DNA of 7,377 bases from Desulfobacteraceae bacterium UBA2230 (GTDB lineage Bacteria > Desulfobacterota > Desulfobacteria > Desulfobacterales > Desulfosarcinaceae), in the NCBI GenBank assembly GCA_002348005.1, contig DDYQ01000145.1:1-7377 (forward strand). Reading direction: 5' to 3'. Every line of letters begins with the position of its first letter. Within the stretch, counting starts at the first letter, position 1. A model generated the notes under the pieces. That model ran no database searches. It was given only the letters and a program-made list of their open reading frames with translations, and had not been told where the DNA came from. Below are positions 1-5,591 of this stretch, in pieces. Made by a program: the position numbers and the translations under genes.

Positions 1-1330
1 CGCTGCCGTCCCAGCGCTCATGGTGCTGCCAGGCCACCACCACCGCCGCCTCCATGATGTCGCGGTGCGAGTTTTTCAGGATCTGGTGACCGATTTCAGT
101 GTGGAATTTGATTGTTTCATATTCATCGAAGGTCAACTGGGCGTGCTTGAGCAAAATGGCGTCGGGGATACCCACTTTGCCGATGTCGTGCATGGGCGCC
201 GCCAGGCGCAGCAGATGGGCCTGTTTTTCGTCCAGGCCGGCTTTCAGGGCCAGCAAATGGGAGAATTCGGCCACGCGGCGCACATGGTTGCCGGTTTCCT
301 GAGAACGGCTTTCGATCACTTCGCCGAGGGTGAAGATCACTTCCTTCTGCGTGTCGATAATCTCCTGGTTGAGGGCGATATTTTCAAACGCGGCAGCCAC
401 GTTGGAAGAGAAGATGGTGATCAGGTACTTGTCCATGACGCTCAGGCGCCGGCAGCCCTTCAGGTACAGAAGATGGGTATGGCCATCGCGGGTGGCGAAA
501 AAGCCGGTGAACATATCTTCGATGAAGAAGCTGCGGCGCTCCTCGATGGCGCGTGCCAGGTGAGGCATCACATCGTCCGCAACGGCCTGCTGAACTGTTC
601 GGCCGACGCAGTGCTGGTATTTGCCCGTGCCGGCCACGATGACGTAGTGGTTGTCCAGTCGCGAGGCAGTGAACGCCGAGCCCAGAAAAATCGCCGTGGA
701 GGGGTCCAGCTGTAGAATCGATACCAGCTGCATTAAAATTCCCTGGGCGAACTTGCGCAGGGATTGGACTTCGAAGAGATTGGCCGTGGCTTCGATGATC
801 TTTTCCAACCCCAGACGGTTCTGCTCGATGATTCGCATATCGCGGTAGGTACGCAAGGAAGAGGTGAGCGTGGTAAACAGCTTCTGGACGGTCAGTTCCG
901 TTTTCTCCTTGTAATCGTTGATGTCATAGCGTGAAATCACCTGATTTTCGGGGGCCTTGCCCGGTTGTCCGGTGCGCAGGACGATGCGCACGAAGCGATT
1001 GTTGAGCTCCCGACGGATCGCGTGGACGACCTTCAGGCCCGCGTCGTCGCTTTCCATGACCACGTCCAGCAGAATCATTGCCGTTTCGGGATGGCGGCGC
1101 ATCATGTTCAGGGTCTCGGCTCCCGAATAGGCGCTCACAACCTTAAGGCCCATGCCGTCGAACGCATAATCGCTCAGCACCAGGCGCGTCATGGTGTGAA
1201 CTTCTTCTTCGTCGTCGGCGATGATGACGGTCCACTTGCGTGCTTGCGTGCTTTCGACTGCCGCGAGGTGGGAACTCCTGACCGGCAGACATTCCGGTTC
1301 CTGGGCGCTCGAGATATTTGGGCTCTCCAT
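1..1330 (-). CDS. Response regulator, REC-DUF3369-HD-GYP (c-di-GMP phosphodiesterase type), 3' end cut off
   Basis: A response regulator whose output is probably hydrolysis of cyclic di-GMP in the cytoplasm. 443 residues lie inside the window and the frame is open throughout. A receiver domain (about 34-160) shows the acidic pair D39/D40, the phospho-acceptor D89 in ILLDVV, the switch threonine T120 in LRTGQP and the conserved lysine K141 in NDYKEK. The RTGQP and YDINDYK motifs are typical of regulators carrying a DUF3369 segment, which occupies about 175-330. The HD-GYP domain follows: H349 (NHVRRV), HDIGK at 381-385 with metal ligands H381/D382, H410 (FHTEIGH) and HHERWDGS at 436-443. The window ends at the codon where GYP would follow, so that motif cannot be read. 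The ATG at 1330 has a good AAAGGAG Shine-Dalgarno 7 nt upstream, overlapping the kinase stop codon. It is the cognate partner of the kinase, inferred from the 14 nt gap. No DNA-binding domain is seen. Confidence 0.93.
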   Translation of the reverse strand, partial: MESPNISSAQEPECLPVRSSHLAAVESTQARKWTVIIADDEEEVHTMTRLVLSDYAFDGMGLKVVSAYSGAETLNMMRRHPETAMILLDVVMESDDAGLKVVHAIRRELNNRFVRIVLRTGQPGKAPENQVISRYDINDYKEKTELTVQKLFTTLTSSLRTYRDMRIIEQNRLGLEKIIEATANLFEVQSLRKFAQGILMQLVSILQLDPSTAIFLGSAFTASRLDNHYVIVAGTGKYQHCVGRTVQQAVADDVMPHLARAIEERRSFFIEDMFTGFFATRDGHTHLLYLKGCRRLSVMDKYLITIFSSNVAAAFENIALNQEIIDTQKEVIFTLGEVIESRSQETGNHVRRVAEFSHLLALKAGLDEKQAHLLRLAAPMHDIGKVGIPDAILLKHAQLTFDEYETIKFHTEIGHQILKNSHRDIMEAAVVVAWQHHERWDGS

Positions 1331-1344
1331 GAAAACAGACTCCT

Positions 1345-2625
1345 TTAAGGCGTATCGCAGGCGAATGTGATGGTGAATGTCGTTCCCCCTCCCAGCGCAC
1401 TGGTGCATTCGATCGATCCATTCAGGCGGCTCGTGATCAGGTTGTAAACAATGTGCAGGCCCAGGCCCGAACTCTCCTGAGAGCGTCGGGTGGTGAAGAA
1501 AGGATCCCAGATCCTGGCGATGTGTTCGGGAGCAATGCCCCGGCCATTGTCGCTGCAGCGCAGGGTGCACTGGTTGCCGGCCCGGGATACTTCCAGTACA
1601 ATCCGACCCCTTTCGACCCCCTCGAAGCCGTGGATGAGCGAATTGATGACCAGGTTGGTGACGATCTGCGACAGGGCGCCGGGATAACCGGTAATCTCGA
1701 TCTCCGGTCCCAGTACTTCGACGCTGTGGCCGGTTCGCCTGTATTTGGGGCGCAGGCTCAGCAGAACTTTCCCGATGTAGTCTTTCAGCGCGAAGCGCCG
1801 TTTCTTTTCCGAGACCTGGTCTACGGCGACCTGCTTGAAGCTTTTGACCAGATCGGCGGCGCGGTTCAAATTGGTGGTGATGCTGGCGAGGGCTTCGGTC
1901 ATCGTGCGCAGATACTTCTGCAGTGCACCGGGCTCCAATGCTTCGCCGGCAATTGTTGCGGAGAGTTCGCTCAGTTTGAGTTCCAGGTAGGAGGCGGCCG
2001 TCACGCATACGCCCAGCGGCGTGTTGATTTCGTGCGCCACGCCCGAAACCAATGTTCCCAGAGCGGCCATCTTTTCACTTTGCACCAGTTGTTTCTGAGT
2101 CCGGCGCAGGTCGGCCAGTGATGTCTGCAGGGCGCTGTTCAGTTCCTGCAGTTCGGTCGTGCGGCGGCTGACGCGCAGTTCCAGTTCTTCGTTCAACCGG
2201 AGCATTTCCTCTTCGGTGGTTTTGCGGGCGGTGATATCCCGCAGGATGCCGATGAATTTTCGCTGGCCGCCCCAGCGGGTTTCGCTCACCGCCAGGTCCA
2301 GTGGAAAAACCTGACCGTTTTTGCGCAGTCCGCGTACTTCGCGGCCGATTCCGATGATCCTGGCGTGGCCCGTGCGAAGATAATTCTGCACGTAGGTGTC
2401 GTGTTCGCTGCGGTAGGGCTCCGGCATCAGCATGCTGATATTGCGGCCGATCACTTCGGCGGCGGTGTAGCCGAAAATGCGTTCGGCAGCCGGATTGAAT
2501 GTTTCTACGACACGATCTTCATTGATGCTGATGACGCCATCCAGAATGTTGTCCAGAACTGCCTTCAGATAGGACTGGCTTCTTTGCAGGGCTTCATCCG
2601 CAAGGGGGGAACGATCCGGATCCAT
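1345..2625 (-). CDS. PAS sensor histidine kinase with FixL-like heme-binding signature
   Basis: A soluble 426-residue sensor kinase with no membrane segment. Domains in order: PAS (about 15-133), a coiled coil rich in Glu/Leu/Arg (135-185), a dimerisation/phosphoacceptor helix with H198 in VAHEINTPLG, and an HATPase domain with N-box N324/N328, G1 box DNGRGI (359-364), F box WDPFF (373-377) and G2 box GLGLHI (388-392). The PAS domain contains MPEPYRSEHD and RIIGIGREV. H75 and R95 are 20 residues apart, as are the proximal heme histidine and distal ligand-sensing arginine of rhizobial FixL (H200/R220 in Bradyrhizobium), and the surrounding residues match closely. Heme binding and oxygen sensing are therefore inferred, not proven. 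The start at 2625 is the only ATG possible, since an in-frame TGA lies eight codons upstream, but it has no clear Shine-Dalgarno. The response regulator follows in the same operon. The physiological signal could also be NO, CO or redox state. Confidence 0.95.
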   Translation of the reverse strand: MDPDRSPLADEALQRSQSYLKAVLDNILDGVISINEDRVVETFNPAAERIFGYTAAEVIGRNISMLMPEPYRSEHDTYVQNYLRTGHARIIGIGREVRGLRKNGQVFPLDLAVSETRWGGQRKFIGILRDITARKTTEEEMLRLNEELELRVSRRTTELQELNSALQTSLADLRRTQKQLVQSEKMAALGTLVSGVAHEINTPLGVCVTAASYLELKLSELSATIAGEALEPGALQKYLRTMTEALASITTNLNRAADLVKSFKQVAVDQVSEKKRRFALKDYIGKVLLSLRPKYRRTGHSVEVLGPEIEITGYPGALSQIVTNLVINSLIHGFEGVERGRIVLEVSRAGNQCTLRCSDNGRGIAPEHIARIWDPFFTTRRSQESSGLGLHIVYNLITSRLNGSIECTSALGGGTTFTITFACDTP

Positions 2626-2637
2626 GATAGAATGATG

Positions 2638-2658
2638 TGCATTTTGACTTCAAATGCA
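2638..2658 (-). promoter_or_regulatory. Inverted repeat directly upstream of the kinase start
   Basis: Perfect 7-base arms TGCATTT and AAATGCA are separated by 7 bases, 12 nt upstream of the kinase ATG. A second, overlapping symmetry (TTTGA-AG-TCAAA) is nested inside. The position suits an operator or a 5' leader hairpin controlling the kinase-regulator operon. No convincing -35/-10 pair was found around it, so the role is unassigned. Confidence 0.35.
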
Positions 2659-2810
2659 ACGCCCGACGATCCGTGTTGAACGTACGGAACCGGCTACAAT
2701 TCTTCGCGTTCTGCTCTGAAAACGAAGGTGCAAGCCGCCGGGCGGACCCACGGACGGGATCGATCCCCTCGTGATCGACAGATCGCTCACGTTCAGTTTC
2801 GGGCTTCAAT

Positions 2811-2834
2811 GCCGGGCGCCTCTCAGGGCCTGGC
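2811..2834 (-). other. GC-rich hairpin after the nitroreductase operon
   Basis: Imperfect dyad GCCGGGCGCC / GGGCCTGGC around the loop TCTCA, beginning 7 nt past the nitroreductase stop codon. On the minus strand it forms a GC stem with a bulge and one mismatch. No T-run follows, so it is at most a weak or factor-assisted terminator or an mRNA 3' stabiliser. Confidence 0.25.
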
Positions 2835-2841
2835 GGACCGC

Positions 2842-3381
2842 TTACCAGCGGTCGTAGTGTGTGAAGTCGGCCGCCTCACGCCGGTTGGGTGCACCGCCGA
2901 CCTTGGCCGGCCGGCCCACCGGCACCATCGTGACCACTTCATACCCGGCCGGCAGACCGAGCGCCGCCCGGGCTTTGTCATGGTCGAACAGTCCCACGAT
3001 CACCGTTCCCAGTCCGAGGCTGTGGGCCGCCAGGCATAGATTCTGGTTGGCCAGCCCCAGGTCGTACATCATCCAGTCGCCGAATTTGGTCGTGACCTGT
3101 TCTTTATAGAATCCTGAACTCCCCATCCTGGCGCACAGCACCAGCACCACCGGCGCCTGCACGACGGAGTTGGTCGCCGGATTGCGCGACAGACAGGCTT
3201 GCAGCTGCGCCTTCACCTCGGCCGATTTGACCACCACCACTTCCCAGCATTGGGTATTGGCCCATGACGGCGCCCAGCGCACCGCCTCAAGAAGAAGATG
3301 CAACTCCTCATCGGTTACCGGACGATTTTCGAAGTGGCGAATACTGCGCCGCTGCCGGATGGCATCCATTAAATCGCTCAT
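2842..3381 (-). CDS. Nitroreductase-family FMN oxidoreductase
   Basis: A 179-residue single-domain protein of the nitroreductase fold. Family members bind FMN, usually as dimers, and use NAD(P)H to reduce nitro compounds, quinones or other substrates; the substrate here is unknown. Visible FMN-site features are RRSIRHF (11-17), PSWANTQCW (38-46) with N42 and Q44, the GLG segment of LGLGTVIVG (122-130) and the C-terminal VGRP (155-158). The length fits short family members (about 165-190 residues) and no ferredoxin domain is attached. The start at 3381 has an AGGAGA Shine-Dalgarno, and its ATG overlaps the TGA of the preceding small gene (ATGA), which indicates translational coupling. It is the last gene of a three-gene operon with the crotonase and the small membrane protein. 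This gives a hint, but no proof, of a role in acyl-CoA or aromatic metabolism. The C-terminal tail HYDRW, with few residues beyond the core, is complete. Confidence 0.93.
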   Translation of the reverse strand: MSDLMDAIRQRRSIRHFENRPVTDEELHLLLEAVRWAPSWANTQCWEVVVVKSAEVKAQLQACLSRNPATNSVVQAPVVLVLCARMGSSGFYKEQVTTKFGDWMMYDLGLANQNLCLAAHSLGLGTVIVGLFDHDKARAALGLPAGYEVVTMVPVGRPAKVGGAPNRREAADFTHYDRW

Positions 3382-3566
3382 CGGAAGGTTCTCCTCTCAG
3401 GATCGCGGCGTCTGGCCGCGTTTGTAGCAATCGCATGTTGTTCACCGCAATGGGGGCAGACGTAGGTTTCCGGTTTGGACGGCGGCGGCGCGTGCAGGGT
3501 CAGGACGCGCCACAGAATGAAAATGAATACCGCCGCAAAAAGCAATCCCAGCGTCACGTAAAGCAT
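3378..3566 (-). CDS. Small membrane-anchored CPxCG protein, unknown function
   Basis: A 62-residue protein that I do not recognise as a named family. Residues 2-23 form one hydrophobic helix (LYVTLGLLFAAVFIFILW), followed by a proline-rich linker and a single zinc-knuckle-like motif, YVCPHCGEQHA, with C37, C40 and H44 as possible metal ligands. A basic tail (RRR at 52-54, ERRTFR at the end) completes it. One knuckle gives only half of a zinc ribbon or rubredoxin site, so metal binding might need a dimer or a partner protein. The lack of arginine or lysine before the helix and the basic residues after it suggest that the knuckle domain faces the cytoplasm. The gene is believable despite its size: it has an AAGGAG Shine-Dalgarno at good distance, sits 12 nt after the crotonase stop, and overlaps the nitroreductase start by 4 nt. 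Confidence 0.8.
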   Translation of the reverse strand: MLYVTLGLLFAAVFIFILWRVLTLHAPPPSKPETYVCPHCGEQHAIATNAARRRDPERRTFR

Positions 3567-3578
3567 GGTCCGGCTCCT

Positions 3579-4295
3579 TCAGGCCACGACGTACCGGCCG
3601 CCTTCGATATAGGGGGTGTCGGCCTCATCCATAACCCGGATGATTTCCCGATTGCTTCGGGATTTGATTTCCGCGACGATGGCGCGCTGTTTGTTCACCT
3701 GGCGGGCAAACGCCAGGCTGACGGTCAGCAGTTCGTGCAGCGGGCAGGCCTTTTGCACGATGTGGTGCCGCTCGCAGCTCTCGCCGGTCAGGCGCACGCC
3801 GGTTAACTGCATTTCACGCAGCACATGGGATGGAATGGCGCTGCGCAGCAATGCAATCATGCCGGGCAGGAAAGGCACACCCACATCAACCTCGGGCAGA
3901 CAGAAAAAACCGCGGTCGGAGCGCATGAAACGGAAATCGAAGGCGCACGCCAGGATGGCCCCGCCACCGAAGGCATGTCCCGTGATCGCGGCGATGGTCA
4001 CCAGCGGGTAGGTCAGCAGACGCTTGAAGAGCCGGTTCAGCTGATGGAAAAACTGCTTGGCCGCATCCAGATTGTTTTGCTGCAGGAGCGGTTGAAGCCA
4101 ATCCAGATCGATCCCATTGGAAAAGATCTTATCATGGCTGCTGCGGACGAGCAGGGTGCGCGCCTGGCTGCCCTGTTCGATGTGATCCAGCACCTCGAGC
4201 AAAGCCTCCAGGAAAGGCGGATTGAATCGGTTGTCGCGGTCATTCAGCGTCACCAAGGCCACATGCTCCTGGATCGTGTACTCGACCAGGCCCAT
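3579..4295 (-). CDS. Crotonase-fold enoyl-CoA hydratase/isomerase family protein, isomerase-like active site
   Basis: A 238-residue cytoplasmic protein of the crotonase superfamily, acting on acyl-CoA thioesters. Oxyanion-hole segments are visible as FSNGIDL (58-64) and GHAFGGGAI (106-114). At the position of the first hydratase glutamate (E144 of rat enoyl-CoA hydratase, in the GGGCEL context) there is I114. The second glutamate is kept as E135 in CLPEVD. One retained glutamate and the GFFCLPEVDVG segment recall delta3,delta2-enoyl-CoA isomerases, including plant peroxisomal ones, rather than hydratases. This assignment is inference. An ATG six codons upstream (4313) is possible, but the ATG at 4295 has GAAGGAG 6 nt before it and the homology-like region begins just after, so I chose 4295. 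It is the first gene of an operon with the small CPxCG protein and the nitroreductase. Possible roles include unsaturated fatty-acid or aromatic acyl-CoA metabolism. Confidence 0.9.
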   Translation of the reverse strand: MGLVEYTIQEHVALVTLNDRDNRFNPPFLEALLEVLDHIEQGSQARTLLVRSSHDKIFSNGIDLDWLQPLLQQNNLDAAKQFFHQLNRLFKRLLTYPLVTIAAITGHAFGGGAILACAFDFRFMRSDRGFFCLPEVDVGVPFLPGMIALLRSAIPSHVLREMQLTGVRLTGESCERHHIVQKACPLHELLTVSLAFARQVNKQRAIVAEIKSRSNREIIRVMDEADTPYIEGGRYVVA

Positions 4296-4301
4296 TTCAG
4301 T

Positions 4302-4308
4302 CTCCTTC
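4302..4308 (-). promoter_or_regulatory. Ribosome binding site deciding the crotonase start
   Basis: GAAGGAG lies 6 nt before the ATG at 4295 and inside the coding region that an ATG at 4313 would give. The upstream ATG has no Shine-Dalgarno of its own, so translation very probably begins at 4295. Confidence 0.7.
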
Positions 4309-4314
4309 TTCATG

Positions 4315-4334
4315 TACGATTGGAATGGATCGTA
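4315..4334 (-). promoter_or_regulatory. Inverted repeat/possible operator before the crotonase operon
   Basis: Perfect 6-base arms TACGAT and ATCGTA are separated by 8 bases, 19 nt upstream of the chosen crotonase start. On the minus strand the first arm, TACGAT, resembles a -10 box (4 of 6 to TATAAT), though no good -35 was found at the right distance. A repressor of TetR or GntR type could bind such a site. This is inference from position and symmetry only. Confidence 0.35.
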
Positions 4335-4426
4335 TCGACGTGCGGAAGCTGACAGCCCCCTACCACACCGTCGCCGGAACCGTCAATTCACGCGAACCGC
4401 TCACCCCGTCAAAGCCCCTGAAACAG

Positions 4427-4458
4427 AAGGGCGCCATCCAGACAAGCATGACGCCCTT
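4427..4458 (-). terminator. Hairpin terminator behind the HesB-like gene
   Basis: On the minus strand an 11-base-pair stem (AAGGGCGTCAT / ATGGCGCCCTT, one T-G wobble) with a 10-base loop starts 22 nt after the HesB-like stop codon. The tail CTGTTTC is only moderately T-rich, so termination may be partial. It separates this gene from the crotonase operon. Confidence 0.55.
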
Positions 4459-4480
4459 GAATTACGCTTTAAACGGGTCC

Positions 4481-4804
4481 TCAGCAACCACAGGATCGCT
4501 TCTGATCGGTGCTGCAGGCGCAACCCGCTCCCGATCCAAATTGCATTCCCGAATCCAGTTTAAAGCCGTACATGTGGAAGTCGACCGAAATGGGTTGGGC
4601 GCGTTCCAGGAACTCCTTGTTGACGAGATACTTGAAACCGTCGATATCGAACTGGGTGTCGGCATCATTCGGCTCATCCAGAGCCATGGCCAGGCCGGGG
4701 CCGCCTCATCCGCCCTCATTTAGAAAGATACGGATCGGCCGGACCTCTTTGCCCTTGAAATACTGGGAGATTTGTTCAGTGGCCGCAGGTGTGACTGTGA
4801 GCAT
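4481..4804 (-). CDS. HesB/IscA-like selenoprotein (in-frame UGA read as selenocysteine)
   Basis: A 107-residue A-type iron-sulfur-carrier-like protein when the UGA at 4706-4708 is read as Sec33. The two halves are in the same frame and join as IRIFLNEGG-U-GGPGLAMALDEP, so the Sec sits exactly where IscA/HesB proteins have their first cluster-binding cysteine. The other ligands are near the C terminus: C95 and C97 in GAGCACS (the usual CxC pair), plus C105 and C107 in a terminal SCGC. Sequence after the UGA is clearly conserved (DIDGFKYLVNKEFL, SVDFHMYGFKLDSG), ruling out a true stop. A hairpin fitting the bacterial SECIS rules lies behind the UGA. The start at 4804 has a perfect AAGGAGG 6 nt upstream. 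HesB-like selenoproteins are an established bacterial family; their precise role (cluster binding or redox) is not settled. The final stop is also TGA. A one-base sequencing error (TGC to TGA) is the main alternative. Confidence 0.9.
4671..4708 (-). promoter_or_regulatory. Bacterial SECIS-like element with its UGA
   Basis: Behind the UGA (4706-4708), a perfect 5-bp stem GGCTC/GAGCC (4681-4685 and 4671-4675) closes the loop TGGAT. The loop begins 25 nt after the UGA and has G at its second position. Published bacterial SECIS rules ask for a loop about 16-37 nt downstream with a G among its first two bases. SelB with Sec-tRNA would bind here. A competing GC-rich pairing nearer the UGA (GCGGCC with GGCC and GC) is possible. 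Confidence 0.7.
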
Positions 4805-4910
4805 GCTATCCTCCTTGAATGGTAAGAATCCCGCGCTCGCGGGGTATCGCGGCGGAGCCCGCTTGAAAACCTGTTGGCCACAACGGGAGCCTGTCCGCTG
4901 ACGACGCGCA

Positions 4911-4939
4911 AAACTAACCATAATGCCGTAAAAAGTCAA
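4911..4939 (-). promoter_or_regulatory. Probable sigma-70-type promoter of the HesB-like gene
   Basis: TTGACT (4934-4939) and TAGTTT (4911-4916) on the minus strand are separated by 17 nt, in a locally AT-rich patch about 110 nt before the start codon. The -35 is near consensus, the -10 weak (3 of 6). Confidence 0.4.
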
Positions 4940-5020
4940 TCATTCAGCGCGCTCTGGTCGAACTGCGTGCGGGCTGCGGCAAACGTTGATCTGTTGGTCG
5001 GCTTTTTATCGGCTTCGCTC

Positions 5021-5040
5021 GATCTGAACCGGTTGGGATC
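5021..5040. repeat. Interrupted palindrome after the macrodomain gene
   Basis: GATC-TG-AACC/GGTT-GG-GATC: an 8-base perfect core palindrome AACCGGTT flanked symmetrically by GATC, starting 5 nt past the macrodomain stop. No T-run follows on the minus strand, so it is not a standard terminator. It may be a protein-binding site or chance. Confidence 0.3.
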
Positions 5041-5045
5041 AGCGC

Positions 5046-5570
5046 TTATTTCAAACCGGCCAGGTACCGTTTGTAGGTCGCATGGTCGCCGGCGGAGAAA
5101 AGGACGAAAATGACCTGGGCCGGAAAGTCGTTGGACGCCAGAAACTCGAGGCAGGTATCCACGGCAATCCGGCACGCCGCTTCGATGGGGTATCCGTAAA
5201 CACCGCAGCTGACCGCCGGGAACGCCACGCTTCCCAACTTTCGGCCGGCCGCCAGCTGGAGGCTGCGCAAATAGCAGGAACGCAACAGGCGGGCATCTTC
5301 GGGCCGGCCCCGATAAACCGGTCCGACGGTATGAATCACATGGCGCGCCGGCAGCCGGTAGCCACGGGTGAGGCGCGCCTCGCCTGTAGGGCATCCGCCC
5401 AGGGTGCGGCATTCGGCCAGCAGTTCGGGGCCCGCCGCGCGGTGAATGGCGCCGTCCACCCCCCCGCCGCCCAGCAGCGACCGGTTGGCGGCGTTTACAA
5501 TGGCATCCACCCGCATGCGGGTAATATCGCCCTGCTGCGCGGAGATTCTTTCCAAAACGGCGCTGTCCAT
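5046..5570 (-). CDS. MacroD-type macrodomain protein (O-acetyl-ADP-ribose / ADP-ribosyl hydrolase)
   Basis: A 174-residue stand-alone macrodomain, the usual length for bacterial YmdB-like proteins. Proteins of this type remove the acetyl group from O-acetyl-ADP-ribose, and many also cleave ADP-ribose from modified acidic residues. The ADP-ribose site is plain: GDIT (14-17), VDAIVNAANRSLLGGGGVDG (21-40) with N26, N29 and D39, then AIHRAAG (41-47), and the second phosphate loop SCGVYGYP (121-128). N29/N26 and D39 correspond to the catalytic Asn/Asp region of YmdB and MacroD. No additional domain or toxin-like partner is present. The start at 5570 has a strong GAGGAGG Shine-Dalgarno 5 nt away. 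It follows the FmdB-type gene by 21 nt and is probably co-transcribed with it; a functional link between the two is not obvious. The frame ends with TAA at 5046 and no clear terminator follows. Confidence 0.93.
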   Translation of the reverse strand: MDSAVLERISAQQGDITRMRVDAIVNAANRSLLGGGGVDGAIHRAAGPELLAECRTLGGCPTGEARLTRGYRLPARHVIHTVGPVYRGRPEDARLLRSCYLRSLQLAAGRKLGSVAFPAVSCGVYGYPIEAACRIAVDTCLEFLASNDFPAQVIFVLFSAGDHATYKRYLAGLK

Positions 5571-5591
5571 AAAAGCCTCCTCAGGGCCGAT

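Noticed and set aside
20..715. Open plus-strand frame of 231 codons
   Set aside because: Antisense shadow of the HD-GYP regulator; its composition (many His, Gly, Ala) has no domain pattern.
2638..2658. FNR/CRP-type box upstream of the kinase
   Set aside because: The TTGA and TCAA half-sites are only 2 nt apart, whereas an FNR box needs 6 between those half-sites.
2594..2809. 71-codon minus-strand frame in the gap before the kinase
   Set aside because: It overlaps the kinase start in another frame, has no Shine-Dalgarno evident and no family-like pattern.
4706..4939. Minus-strand frame of 77 codons ending at the UGA, taken as a separate gene with an N-terminal extension
   Set aside because: The true start is the ATG at 4804 with a perfect AAGGAGG. 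The upstream part covers the promoter region, and the UGA is internal to the HesB-like gene.
5046..5570. Macrodomain as the antitoxin half of a DarTG-type toxin-antitoxin pair
   Set aside because: No DarT-like ADP-ribosyltransferase is adjacent, and the sequence has the MacroD/YmdB pattern of a stand-alone hydrolase.
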